A stretch of 64,000 nucleotides of DNA, from positions 52,567 through 116,566 of the IMG/VR virus record IMGVR_UViG_3300027734_000048; one strand, written 5' to 3'. Below are positions 27,832 to 35,335 of this stretch, one piece after another; position 1 is the first letter of the stretch, and each line of letters starts with the position of its first letter. A program made the translations under genes and the position numbers. This stretch comes from a virus. The notes beneath the pieces are model-generated. The model had not been told where the DNA came from. It ran no database searches and saw only the letters and a list, made by a program, of their open reading frames with translations.

Positions 27832-28229
27832 TAATCTGTTACATCTTCAAGGATCTTCATGCTACCCTGGCAAACAGTCCAAACTCTTGTTGAGTCAGAT
27901 AACTGGATGTCAAAAATGTCTCCTGTTTGAAGTTGTACAGATTCTGCTGCTGTTAGCCAAACTGTGAATTCTCCTATTAGATCATCATCATCTTTTCTTG
28001 GGTGCAAATGCATTACAACTGTAGCATCATCTGTAATAATTCCAGGGGTTGAGTTTGGTCTTTTAATTTTCATAGCAATTTCCCAATCAGGGATATTTAA
28101 TGGTTGTTTTGCATCATCTGTTGCGTATACTTTAAAACCAGACGTATCTCCACGAACTACAGTCCAAATAACAGTAGGTGGTTTATTTCCTATATCGTAT
28201 GATGATTGAGATCCCCTTGTAGTTGCCAT
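27831..28229 (-). CDS. BppU-like baseplate or tail domain protein (copy 1)
   Basis: A 132-residue beta-sandwich protein with the pattern TVVRGDTSGFKVYATDDAKQPL...WEIAMKIKRP, like the N-terminal domain of baseplate upper proteins (BppU). Similar proteins lie at 34189-34563 and 37845-38222. Leaderless start: TATAAT, 7 nt, ATG. Confidence 0.7.
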   Translation of the reverse strand: MATTRGSQSSYDIGNKPPTVIWTVVRGDTSGFKVYATDDAKQPLNIPDWEIAMKIKRPNSTPGIITDDATVVMHLHPRKDDDDLIGEFTVWLTAAESVQLQTGDIFDIQLSDSTRVWTVCQGSMKILEDVTD

Positions 28230-28247
28230 TATTTTATTATATCACTA

Positions 28248-28751
28248 TTAGGCTAATCCAGCCTTTAGTGCCCCCCATGTACCGTTGCCTTTTGCCTCAA
28301 CAATAATAATTCCACTTACATCTTTTTTTGCAACTATGCCTACTGCTCCGCCTGATTGTGTTTTAGTCAACCAGCCATCGGTGCCAACATATAAAACATC
28401 TCCATTTTCAAAATTACGAGTATCAATATTTTTTAATACACCTGCAACTACACAAACTCCTTGAGAATTACTTGTTAGGTCCTGTTTTAATAATCCTAGG
28501 ATTGGATTGGTGGTTGAAGGAACTGCTTTATTTACCTTGGTTGCTGTTGAATAATCAGTTACATAAACTGGAGTACCAGCGGGAAGAGTTTGACCAGAAG
28601 CATTTATTACACTAACCTGAATTACAGATAAGTCTAATCCAGATAGAGCATCTTGAACATCTTCAGCAAGATTGGCAATATCTCCATGCACATTTACTGC
28701 ATCTGATGCCTGTGGATAACGTAATGAAAAATCTCCAGATGTTTGTGCCAT
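28248..28751 (-). CDS. Tail-associated protein, DUF2190-like fold
   Basis: A 167-residue protein. After a helical N-terminus, SVINASGQTLPAGTPVYV, PILGLLKQDL, GVLKNIDTRNFENGDVLYVG and GIVAKKD resemble the small beta-barrel domain of phage capsid or tail decoration proteins. Leaderless pattern (TATAAT, 8 nt, ATG). It is the first gene of this minus-strand block, divergent from the lysin. Confidence 0.68.
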   Translation of the reverse strand: MAQTSGDFSLRYPQASDAVNVHGDIANLAEDVQDALSGLDLSVIQVSVINASGQTLPAGTPVYVTDYSTATKVNKAVPSTTNPILGLLKQDLTSNSQGVCVVAGVLKNIDTRNFENGDVLYVGTDGWLTKTQSGGAVGIVAKKDVSGIIIVEAKGNGTWGALKAGLA

Positions 28752-28784
28752 AATATTTCATTATACCATATTTGATTTAACAAC

Positions 28785-28814
28785 TTGACAACATTAAGTA
28801 AAAACTGTTATAAT
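28785..28814 (+). promoter_or_regulatory. Promoter of lysin gene
   Basis: TTGACA, 18-nt spacer, TATAAT. A ~40-nt leader follows with a small hairpin (ACACC/GGTGT) and a strong AAGGAGG ribosome site. Confidence 0.85.
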
Positions 28815-28862
28815 TATACATAGACACCTACCAGGGTGTTATTGTTTTCTAAGGAGGAAACT

Positions 28863-29417
28863 ATGATTAAATTTATCGAAAGAAACAAAGAGATCATTAG
28901 CACACTCAGTATTGTGGCATTATTTGCTGTATTTTCTAACAGTGCTAATGCTGCAACAATTAATAACCATTTAAGTCCCGAACAGGCTCAGATCTCGCAA
29001 ACCACCTCGCAAGAGGTTTTTTTGGTTTCTAAGGAAGAAAAATTAAAGAGTTTTGAAAATAAAGGAACTCTTACCGATCTAGAACTAAAGGAACTACTTT
29101 ACCTTGTTGGATTCAGAGGATCAAACCTTGTTGAGGCTTGGGCAGTAGCAAAGAAAGAGTCTAATGGTCAGCCAATTAGATTTAATGGAAACTCCAAGAC
29201 TGGGGACAGTTCTTATGGTATGTTTCAAATCAATATGATTAATGATTTAGGTCCTGAGCGTCGTGACAAGTTTGAACTTGTTACAAACTCTGACCTTTTA
29301 AACCCAGTAATAAATGCACAGATTGCATTTCATATGTCAGATGGTGGCAAAGATTGGTCTTCTTGGCATGGACTGACTCCACGTACAAAGTACTGGATGG
29401 CTCAATTTCCAAACTAA
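28863..29417 (+). CDS. Secreted lysozyme/transglycosylase-like lysin
   Basis: A 184-residue protein. It has a clear signal peptide: KFIERNK, a hydrophobic core (STLSIVALFAVF) and an Ala-x-Ala site near residue 25. Residues ~75-184 form a lysozyme-like domain: VEAWAVAKKESNGQP holds the likely catalytic Glu, and SSYGMFQINM is the usual second motif. It probably cleaves peptidoglycan after Sec export. Start chosen at 28863 because AAGGAGG precedes it by 6 nt; an upstream in-frame ATG at 28836 lacks a ribosome site. It is the only plus-strand gene within the tail block. Confidence 0.85.
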   Translation: MIKFIERNKEIISTLSIVALFAVFSNSANAATINNHLSPEQAQISQTTSQEVFLVSKEEKLKSFENKGTLTDLELKELLYLVGFRGSNLVEAWAVAKKESNGQPIRFNGNSKTGDSSYGMFQINMINDLGPERRDKFELVTNSDLLNPVINAQIAFHMSDGGKDWSSWHGLTPRTKYWMAQFPN

Positions 29418-29430
29418 ATTATAAACAACT

Positions 29431-29467
29431 AAAAGCACCTATGGGATAAAACCTATGGGTGCTTTTT
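29431..29467. terminator. Bidirectional terminator between lysin and oxygenase genes
   Basis: A 15-bp stem AAAAGCACCTATGGG/CCTATGGGTGCTTTT (two G-T pairs) with a 6-nt loop. A- and T-runs on both sides let it work for the converging lysin and minus-strand oxygenase genes. Confidence 0.92.
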
Positions 29468-30119
29468 AGTTTCTCAATATTAAATTGACTGCTACTCTAG
29501 GTGCCACTAAAGTCTCAACCTCATGGGTAAGGTTTTTAGGTATAAACACAAAATCTCCTTCTACAAGATGATATTCATTTTGCAGGTTTTCTCCAGTACG
29601 CCAAATCATTTCACCTTTAACTACCCACTGAAATTGATCTACATGATCACTGTGTTTTTTTCCAACAACCCCACGATTTTTCATAAGAGAAACTAAAGCA
29701 AAGTTACCATCATAAACATCTGAAGAGTATTCAGAAAGACCCCATTTAGTTACCTGATCAAGTTCTGGAATTATGGACATATATTTATCATTTTGATCAT
29801 AAAGTTGAAAAGCCATTCTTGACCAAAATCTACATTTTAGTCTCATGTCAGAGGACTCGCCTTCAACAAAATCATTTAAAAGGTATGATCTTTCTGGAAA
29901 CTTTTCCAAGTCTTCATCAACATATTGAGAGACCATTGACATAATTGTATCTAAAGATGGAAGATCTGTAAAAACATCTTTAAATATATGAATTCTGTTT
30001 TCTTTACGGGCTTGATCTACTAATGACATATTAATTTTAGTATTTTTTGGTTCTAAACTATTTATTTTTATAGAACTATTTTTATATTTTTCCCAAGGAG
30101 ATATTTCATTCTTTTTCAT
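29466..30119 (-). CDS. Cupin/2OG oxygenase-like protein
   Basis: A 217-residue protein. The C-terminal third is a double-stranded beta-helix: KKHSDHVDQFQWVVKGEMIW (His156-x-Asp158), EGDFVFIPKNLTHEV (His199) and Arg208. This fits a JmjC- or cupin-type Fe(II) enzyme. The N-terminus has PWEKYKN, echoed as AWEKYKQN in the zinc-ribbon gene two positions upstream. Start 30119 gives an ATGA overlap with the preceding oxygenase; an earlier TTG is possible. It is the last gene of a five-gene operon. Confidence 0.72.
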   Translation of the reverse strand: MKKNEISPWEKYKNSSIKINSLEPKNTKINMSLVDQARKENRIHIFKDVFTDLPSLDTIMSMVSQYVDEDLEKFPERSYLLNDFVEGESSDMRLKCRFWSRMAFQLYDQNDKYMSIIPELDQVTKWGLSEYSSDVYDGNFALVSLMKNRGVVGKKHSDHVDQFQWVVKGEMIWRTGENLQNEYHLVEGDFVFIPKNLTHEVETLVAPRVAVNLILRN

Positions 30120-30712
30120 TTTAGCCAACTAACTACTGAATACCTAGTTCCTTCCAAAACTGGAAGAACCGAATGATTATAAACATAGGTTGACGGAAAC
30201 AGTAAAAGTTCATTTGAATTTGGCTTATATGTTATATTAAATCTTGGAAAAACAATCTCTCCGCCCTCATAGTTGTCATTAATATAATAAACAAGAGAAA
30301 GCCTTCTATGAAAGTCTTTGTGATCATCTATATGATTAACAAATTTTTGACCTTTACCATATTTTAAAATACTATAGGAATCATGCCATGTGGTCTCAAG
30401 TTGGTGCTCTGACTTATAATCTACCTCTGCAGGTCCAAAGCCAACTAAAAAAATATTTGATAGTATTGCATTAAAGGCTTGATCTAAATTTATAAAATCA
30501 TCAATGATTGACTTTGAATATGGCACAACAGTTGTAAGAGTATCTCTATAATCAGTGTCTATCTTTACTGTATCATCACTTTTAATAGATGATGGAGTCC
30601 AATCCCTTCTTGCACTAATCATTCCTTCTTCAATATCTGCAATAAGGCTTGTGTGATTTTCAACTACATCTGAGTATATAAAAATTCCTGGTGCTAGTTC
30701 TTTTTTATTCAT
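30116..30712 (-). CDS. 2OG-Fe(II) oxygenase, prolyl 4-hydroxylase type
   Basis: A 198-residue dioxygenase. His127-x-Asp129 (FVNHIDDHKD), His180 (VYNHSV) and Arg190, with YYINDNYEGGEIVFP as the core, nearly the same as in 16003-16524. Start chosen at 30712 because it overlaps the TAA of the zinc-ribbon gene (TAATG). Substrate unknown. It lies 0.5 kb from a Val-Thr-Pro-repeat protein and ~4 kb from collagen-like proteins. Confidence 0.86.
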   Translation of the reverse strand: MNKKELAPGIFIYSDVVENHTSLIADIEEGMISARRDWTPSSIKSDDTVKIDTDYRDTLTTVVPYSKSIIDDFINLDQAFNAILSNIFLVGFGPAEVDYKSEHQLETTWHDSYSILKYGKGQKFVNHIDDHKDFHRRLSLVYYINDNYEGGEIVFPRFNITYKPNSNELLLFPSTYVYNHSVLPVLEGTRYSVVSWLK

Positions 30713-30951
30713 TACCATTTTCCAATTGGACAAGATGCTTTTTCAAGTTTTGATTTAACCTTCATAAAACATCCACATTTTTTACATTGAGTTGTTAATT
30801 TTATAAGTTCTGGACATGTTTTACAAATTTCAAATCTTCTATTTGATTCTTCTTCACTGGCCCATTCTACATTTGGATTTACAATATCCCAAGGCCTTGT
30901 TTCGCCTAAATTTTGTTTATACTTTTCCCATGCTGAAAGTTGTTCTTCCAT
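30712..30951 (-). CDS. Zinc-ribbon protein paired with oxygenase (copy 1)
   Basis: A 79-residue protein. A C-terminal cysteine module, CKTCPELIKLTTQCKKCGCFM...CPIGKW, is almost identical to the protein at 38947-39147 (DUF6171-like). It is directly upstream of, and overlaps, a 2OG oxygenase, and the same arrangement occurs at 38.9 kb. It may be a small adaptor or metallo-partner. Start at 30951 (MEEQLSAWEKY), just past the previous stop. Confidence 0.78.
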   Translation of the reverse strand: MEEQLSAWEKYKQNLGETRPWDIVNPNVEWASEEESNRRFEICKTCPELIKLTTQCKKCGCFMKVKSKLEKASCPIGKW

Positions 30952-30952
30952 T

Positions 30953-31150
30953 TTATTCTGGTGCCTTAAACTCTTTACCGTCCCAAACTGAAAAATCAGA
31001 AACAACTTGATCTTTATCAACAATCACAATTGTAGGGTTTGAGGCTAATCCAGCACGAACTTGAGGACCTTTATTGTATGTTTCATCATCAATATCTAGC
31101 ACCCAAAATACCTCATTGTTTGCTAAGAATACAAATCTTTCTTTTGCCAT
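30953..31150 (-). CDS. Small protein in oxygenase operon
   Basis: A 65-residue protein, MAKERFVFLANNEVFWVLDIDD..., not recognised. Beta-rich and acidic. Strong GGAG ribosome site and an extended -10 TGCTATACT upstream make it the first gene of the operon with the zinc-ribbon and two oxygenases. It resembles no cysteine or membrane class. Confidence 0.7.
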   Translation of the reverse strand: MAKERFVFLANNEVFWVLDIDDETYNKGPQVRAGLASNPTIVIVDKDQVVSDFSVWDGKEFKAPE

Positions 31151-31195
31151 TTTTTATCTCCTTTCTTTTAAGTATAGCATAATATGATTTTTTAA

Positions 31196-32431
31196 TCAAC
31201 AACTTTCATAGGATGTACTGCAGTCTGAGTTAGTACATATTTGAACATCTCCAGAACATGGAGTACAGTTAGGTGTACATCCAGGGGTTACAGAAGGAGT
31301 TACAGAAGGAGTTACAGCAGGTGTAACTTCTGGTGTAACAGATGGCGTAACGGCAGGTGTTACTGAAGGTGTAACTGCTGGGGTAACGGCTGGTGTTACT
31401 GCTGGTACTCCACAAAAAGTATACCCTAAGTTCATATCTGGACATCCAGCCGTCCATGATCTTTGATATGCTGTTCCGTAACCTTGAGCATTAACATTTA
31501 AACAATATACTGTTCCATCTTCATAATCACATACTGGTGCTGGAGTAACGGCTGGAGTAACGGCTGGTGTTACTGCTGGGGTAACGGCTGGTGTTACAGA
31601 TTGTGACACACATGATATAAAAGTAATAGAAACTGCAGGACCACTAAAGTCTGCATTGTTATAACAGACATTTCCGTAGGCCTCATCTCCTGGACAACTT
31701 TCATTTCCATAAACTTCGGTTCTACAATAAGGGCCTGCTGGTGTTACTGCAGGAGTTACAGGTGTTACTGCAGGAGTTACAGGTGTTACTGCAGGAGTAA
31801 CTGGTGTTACTGCAGGAGTTACGCTTGGGCAACACTCATTATTGTCAGGATTAAATGTACCTGGGCATTGCTCTTCATTTGAAGCATAGTAACATCCTGG
31901 TCCATAAGGTGTAACTGGGGTAACTGGGGTTACAGGGGTAACTGCAGGTGTAACTGGAGGTACCCAAGGTCTTCCATCGCTGTCACAACATCTTGTTGGA
32001 TCAAAACCACATGGATCAGAATAACTTCCAGATGTATCTCCTGGTGGTGGGCAAACTAGTGGAGTTACAGGTGTTACAGGGGTAACTGGGGTTACAGGTG
32101 TAACTGGTGTTACAGGTGTAACTGGGGTTACAGGTGTAACTGGGGTTACAGGTGTAACTGGAGTTACTGGGGTTACAGGGGTGACTCCAACATATGTGTA
32201 ATATCTTATGCTGATTATAGTTTCATAATTAACCAGCGTACCTGCTTGAACTGATTGTGATTCAACTTTATTATCTAGATTTTGATCTGATGTAGAAACT
32301 GGAGTACTTATAACAGCATAATTAAGATGAGATGATGAAAATGCACTTAAAGCATCTGATGATGTCATTCCAACTACATTTGGTACTAAAACCATACCTT
32401 TTGAAGATGCCCAGGATCCAAAGTTTAGCAT
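31196..32431 (-). CDS. PASTA-domain protein with Val-Thr-Pro repeats and Cys modules
   Basis: A 411-residue protein. Residues ~13-80 form a PASTA domain ([16 protein letters not shown]...[12 protein letters not shown]), a fold that binds peptidoglycan-type ligands. Long runs of VTP and VTPA repeats follow, interrupted by four or five cysteine-rich modules (for example [44 protein letters not shown]). The domain order suggests a cell-wall-binding head on an extended Pro-rich stalk, exposed on the virion. The repeats are plausible targets for prolyl hydroxylation. It starts 8 nt past the upstream stop. Confidence 0.8.
   Translation of the reverse strand: MLNFGSWASSKGMVLVPNVVGMTSSDALSAFSSSHLNYAVISTPVSTSDQNLDNKVESQSVQAGTLVNYETIISIRYYTYVGVTPVTPVTPVTPVTPVTPVTPVTPVTPVTPVTPVTPVTPVTPLVCPPPGDTSGSYSDPCGFDPTRCCDSDGRPWVPPVTPAVTPVTPVTPVTPYGPGCYYASNEEQCPGTFNPDNNECCPSVTPAVTPVTPAVTPVTPAVTPVTPAVTPAGPYCRTEVYGNESCPGDEAYGNVCYNNADFSGPAVSITFISCVSQSVTPAVTPAVTPAVTPAVTPAPVCDYEDGTVYCLNVNAQGYGTAYQRSWTAGCPDMNLGYTFCGVPAVTPAVTPAVTPSVTPAVTPSVTPEVTPAVTPSVTPSVTPGCTPNCTPCSGDVQICTNSDCSTSYESC
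31300..32190 (-). repeat. Val-Thr-Pro coding repeat tracts
   Basis: Several blocks of 9- and 12-nt direct repeats (VTP or VTPA units) inside the PASTA-domain gene, the longest at about 32055-32190. Such tracts are prone to length change. Confidence 0.9.
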
Positions 32432-32438
32432 CTTTTAC

Positions 32439-33068
32439 CTACGCCGTTAAATCGCCTATTAAGAGCCAAGTGTTTGTATCAATTTTTACCAATATTGCAC
32501 CAGAGTATTGTGCTGCAATCTTTTTATTCATAAACTTGCTATTAATTGTTACTCCGTTTGCTCCTTGAAAAATAACATTGCCAGAACCATTGCGAACAAT
32601 CTCAACTTTTTGACCCTTAATAAATGGAACAGAACTATTTAGTGGAACTGTAATTGTTACATCAGAAGATGAGTCAACATTTAATGTTTTCCCAGCATCT
32701 GTTTTTGCAATTGTATAATTAGATAGGGTTGTCACTAAATCTGTAGCATCTCCATAATAACGCCATTCACCATTATGGTAATACTGAATTTGATTAATTA
32801 CATCACCGTTATTATTTTGTCTTACAAAACAAACTACTCCATTGCTTGGAGAAGTAATTGCTGCATCTCTTGCAGTAAGGTTTTGAAAATTATTAACTCC
32901 AGCCTTTGCATTTGCAACGGTATCAAAAGTTACTACAGAACCAAATCTTTGATCTGCTGTCCATGTATATTGAGCGTTAGTATTAACTGCTCCACCCAAC
33001 GCATACCAAGTCTGATTTGATGCATTATAGATATATGCTACTTTTCCATCTGAATTAATTGTTGCCAT
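32439..33068 (-). CDS. Tail fibre-type protein
   Basis: A 209-residue protein, MATINSDGKVAYIYNASNQTWYALGG, with the phage fibre patterns IQYYHNGEWRYYG, VDSSSDVTITVPLNSS, FIKGQKVEIVRNGSGNVIFQG and TNTWLLIGDL. Its terminal GDL(T/S)A is shared with the 682-residue fibre. It overlaps the upstream 41-residue gene by 14 nt. Confidence 0.8.
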   Translation of the reverse strand: MATINSDGKVAYIYNASNQTWYALGGAVNTNAQYTWTADQRFGSVVTFDTVANAKAGVNNFQNLTARDAAITSPSNGVVCFVRQNNNGDVINQIQYYHNGEWRYYGDATDLVTTLSNYTIAKTDAGKTLNVDSSSDVTITVPLNSSVPFIKGQKVEIVRNGSGNVIFQGANGVTINSKFMNKKIAAQYSGAILVKIDTNTWLLIGDLTA

Positions 33069-33180
33069 CTGATGTGATCCCCAATGCTCTTAATTCTGCT
33101 TCTGTGATTCCAGTTGATGCAACTAATTTTGCAATTCCAATTTCACGAAGTTGTTGCTCTGTAGTTTTTTCTTTAGCCAT
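33055..33180 (-). CDS. 41-residue helical protein in fibre operon
   Basis: A very short gene: MAKEKTTEQQLREIG...TGITEAELRALGITSDGN. It is predicted helical. Both ends overlap neighbours (TAATG with the upstream gene, 14 nt with the downstream one), the typical spacing of this operon, which supports it being real. Confidence 0.65.
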   Translation of the reverse strand: MAKEKTTEQQLREIGIAKLVASTGITEAELRALGITSDGNN

Positions 33181-33605
33181 TATGCACCAATCTCTCTCCA
33201 TGCAGAACCTGACCATACATACATTTTAAGCGGTGTGGTATCTGAATCTACCCATAGGGCACCAGTTGATGGATTTGAAGGTTGTGATGTTTGATATGAT
33301 GCCGTAGCATATTGAATATTTGTTGTAACTGCAGTTGTTGAATCAACCCAAATATATCCATTATCAATACCAGTTGGCATTGATGCTAATACAGCAGATC
33401 CAAGTCCATCTGCCTCAATATTATCAATTCTTGTATCTAATGCTTTTATGTGTCCAACTACTGAGTTTGCAACTATGTCTGCTTCTGTAGATACCGTGGC
33501 AGATGTGCCATAATGATACAACTTAAACGCTGCTTGAATATCCGCTGCCTCATCAAGACCTGGGATTTTTGTGGGATAAACTGATCCAATATTTTCAGAA
33601 GCCAT
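33180..33605 (-). CDS. Tail fibre-type protein
   Basis: A 141-residue protein with a helical middle (IKALDTRIDNIEADG) and a C-terminal beta motif (NPSTGALWVDSDTTPLKMYVWSGSAWREIG) seen at the ends of phage fibre proteins. Leaderless pattern (TATAAT, 7 nt, ATG). Confidence 0.75.
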   Translation of the reverse strand: MASENIGSVYPTKIPGLDEAADIQAAFKLYHYGTSATVSTEADIVANSVVGHIKALDTRIDNIEADGLGSAVLASMPTGIDNGYIWVDSTTAVTTNIQYATASYQTSQPSNPSTGALWVDSDTTPLKMYVWSGSAWREIGA

Positions 33606-33613
33606 ACCTTAGA

Positions 33614-34189
33614 TTATACCACAGTAATGAATAAATGTACTGTTTGTGCTCCAGTTAAATTTGACCAAGAATTGTCAGAGTATTTGATTGCCTTTATTGT
33701 CAATGGGAGTGCTAGGTTATCACCGTCTGTAATAATTTCACCAATACTAATTGACGAAGATATTGGGTTTTGATTTAAAATGCTATATTGAATATTAAAG
33801 TTTTCTGCAGTAACAGATCCAATAAGTTCTGCGGGAACCACACTAATAAGAGGCACATTTATTTGTCTTACCCCACTTGAATTAAATGTTCCAGTATTAT
33901 TTAGGCTATGGGTATTTGGAATTAATTTAAATAGTTTTACCCACTCATTAGTTCCAGCATTATTGATATATTGATAGTAGGCCAGATAGTCTTCATGGGA
34001 TTTAAGATTGTTTATGCATAGGTCAAAAACTTTTGGTGTTTGTCCAATTGCAGTTTCGTTTGGATCTCCATTACAAATAAAAATTTGACTTCCACGATCA
34101 CCTTGTGGACCAAAATCAACTTCTAGATTTATAGTTGCTGGACCACCTAAAACTGTTATTTCATCATTAGACAATAAAACATCAGGCAT
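33614..34189 (-). CDS. Tail-associated protein
   Basis: A 191-residue beta-rich protein. Near the N-terminus FGPQGDRGSQIFI holds a short collagen-like GPQGDRG. The rest is not recognised. It overlaps the BppU-like gene by one base (TAATG). Confidence 0.65.
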   Translation of the reverse strand: MPDVLLSNDEITVLGGPATINLEVDFGPQGDRGSQIFICNGDPNETAIGQTPKVFDLCINNLKSHEDYLAYYQYINNAGTNEWVKLFKLIPNTHSLNNTGTFNSSGVRQINVPLISVVPAELIGSVTAENFNIQYSILNQNPISSSISIGEIITDGDNLALPLTIKAIKYSDNSWSNLTGAQTVHLFITVV

Positions 34190-34563
34190 TAGGATGTTGC
34201 TCCAGTAATTTGATCTGTAACATTTAATGTTCCAGTCAACAATGTATGAACATAGTTATATGGTGTTGCATTCTTTGTAATTTCAACATCGTAGACATAG
34301 GTTGTAGAAGAACTCATAGTAGTTGAATCTCCTGGACGAATTGTACAAGTAATATAGTTTCCAACATTACCACTTGTAATAACTGCAAGGGCTTCAATTT
34401 TTGAAGAAACTCCAGCAGATCCACGGGCAGTTGAAATAGTAAATTTGGGGTTTGTATATTGAGTTAAATCAAATGTTGCACCATTAGAATCTTTAGGATA
34501 AATACGAAATTCGTAAGTGTCACCCTTATAGTATGAAATATTATATGTACCTGGAAATGCCAT
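34189..34563 (-). CDS. BppU-like baseplate or tail domain protein (copy 2)
   Basis: A 124-residue protein with YYKGDTYEFRIYPKDSNGATFDL...KFTIS and a Thr-rich end, related to 27831-28229 and 37845-38222. Leaderless pattern: TATAAT, 6 nt, ATG. Confidence 0.68.
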   Translation of the reverse strand: MAFPGTYNISYYKGDTYEFRIYPKDSNGATFDLTQYTNPKFTISTARGSAGVSSKIEALAVITSGNVGNYITCTIRPGDSTTMSSSTTYVYDVEITKNATPYNYVHTLLTGTLNVTDQITGATS

Positions 34564-34570
34564 AGTTTTA

Positions 34571-35308
34571 TTATACCACGCTGACGTATATTGATTTCAT
34601 AATTACTGATGAATCATAGTCAGTTCTAATTTGTGGATATGCTCCATTACCCCACATCTTTTGATCCTCAATAAATATCTGCTGAGTAACAGAAATTGGA
34701 TATGTATGCTGATATTTAAGCGATGCTACAAACTGAGATATCTCTCTATTAGAGTTTGCAAAAAATGTTCTAATCCAAACCTCAGTATTACTTGTATAAG
34801 TTGTCAACTCAAAGTTGTAGGTAATAAAAACCTGAGCACCTTCTTTAAGTCCTTTAAAGTTTAACATTCTTGCATGATTGTTCCATAGACTTACTGTATC
34901 TTTTGGTAAATAGGTTTCATTTTGAGATTCCTCGGAATTTATGTAAACTGTAACCCATCCATCATCACCTTGAGTTACTCCAAGTCTATGCATATTTGTT
35001 AAATTATTAAAATATGCTGCCCATCCTGCTTGCTGACCAGATGAAGATAGTGAACTAACTCCATCTTTACCATTTGCCCCTTTTTCGCCTTTAGGACCCT
35101 GTTTACCCTCTGGTCCTTGCTTTCCCTCTGGACCAGGGCTTCCGTCCTTTCCATCCCGTCCTGCAGGCCCTTGTGGACCTACTGGGCCAGGAACTGGTAA
35201 AAAGGAAAGTGTATTTTCTTGAGAAGCACCAGGTTGGCTTTGTTGCACTTGTGCTGCATAACTTGATTTTTGAGCACCAGGAAAATCCATAGATTTAGAA
35301 ACAGCCAT
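34571..35308 (-). CDS. Collagen-like tail protein
   Basis: A 245-residue protein. Residues ~38-82 form an unbroken Gly-X-Y collagen-like segment (GPVGPQGPAGRDG, GSPGPEGKQGPEGKQGPKG), expected to fold as a triple helix. The C-terminal ~150 residues form a beta-rich domain. Proline in the X position and Lys/Glu pairs are typical of stable phage collagens. Leaderless-type start (GATAAT, 6 nt, ATG). It is a possible substrate for the prolyl-hydroxylase-like enzymes encoded nearby. Confidence 0.85.
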   Translation of the reverse strand: MAVSKSMDFPGAQKSSYAAQVQQSQPGASQENTLSFLPVPGPVGPQGPAGRDGKDGSPGPEGKQGPEGKQGPKGEKGANGKDGVSSLSSSGQQAGWAAYFNNLTNMHRLGVTQGDDGWVTVYINSEESQNETYLPKDTVSLWNNHARMLNFKGLKEGAQVFITYNFELTTYTSNTEVWIRTFFANSNREISQFVASLKYQHTYPISVTQQIFIEDQKMWGNGAYPQIRTDYDSSVIMKSIYVSVV

Positions 35309-35335
35309 GGTTAGATTATCTCATGGTTTTAAAAA

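Noticed and set aside
31269-31457. Ser/Tyr/Cys-rich frame inside the VTP-repeat gene
   Set aside because: Alternate-frame shadow of the repeat tract.
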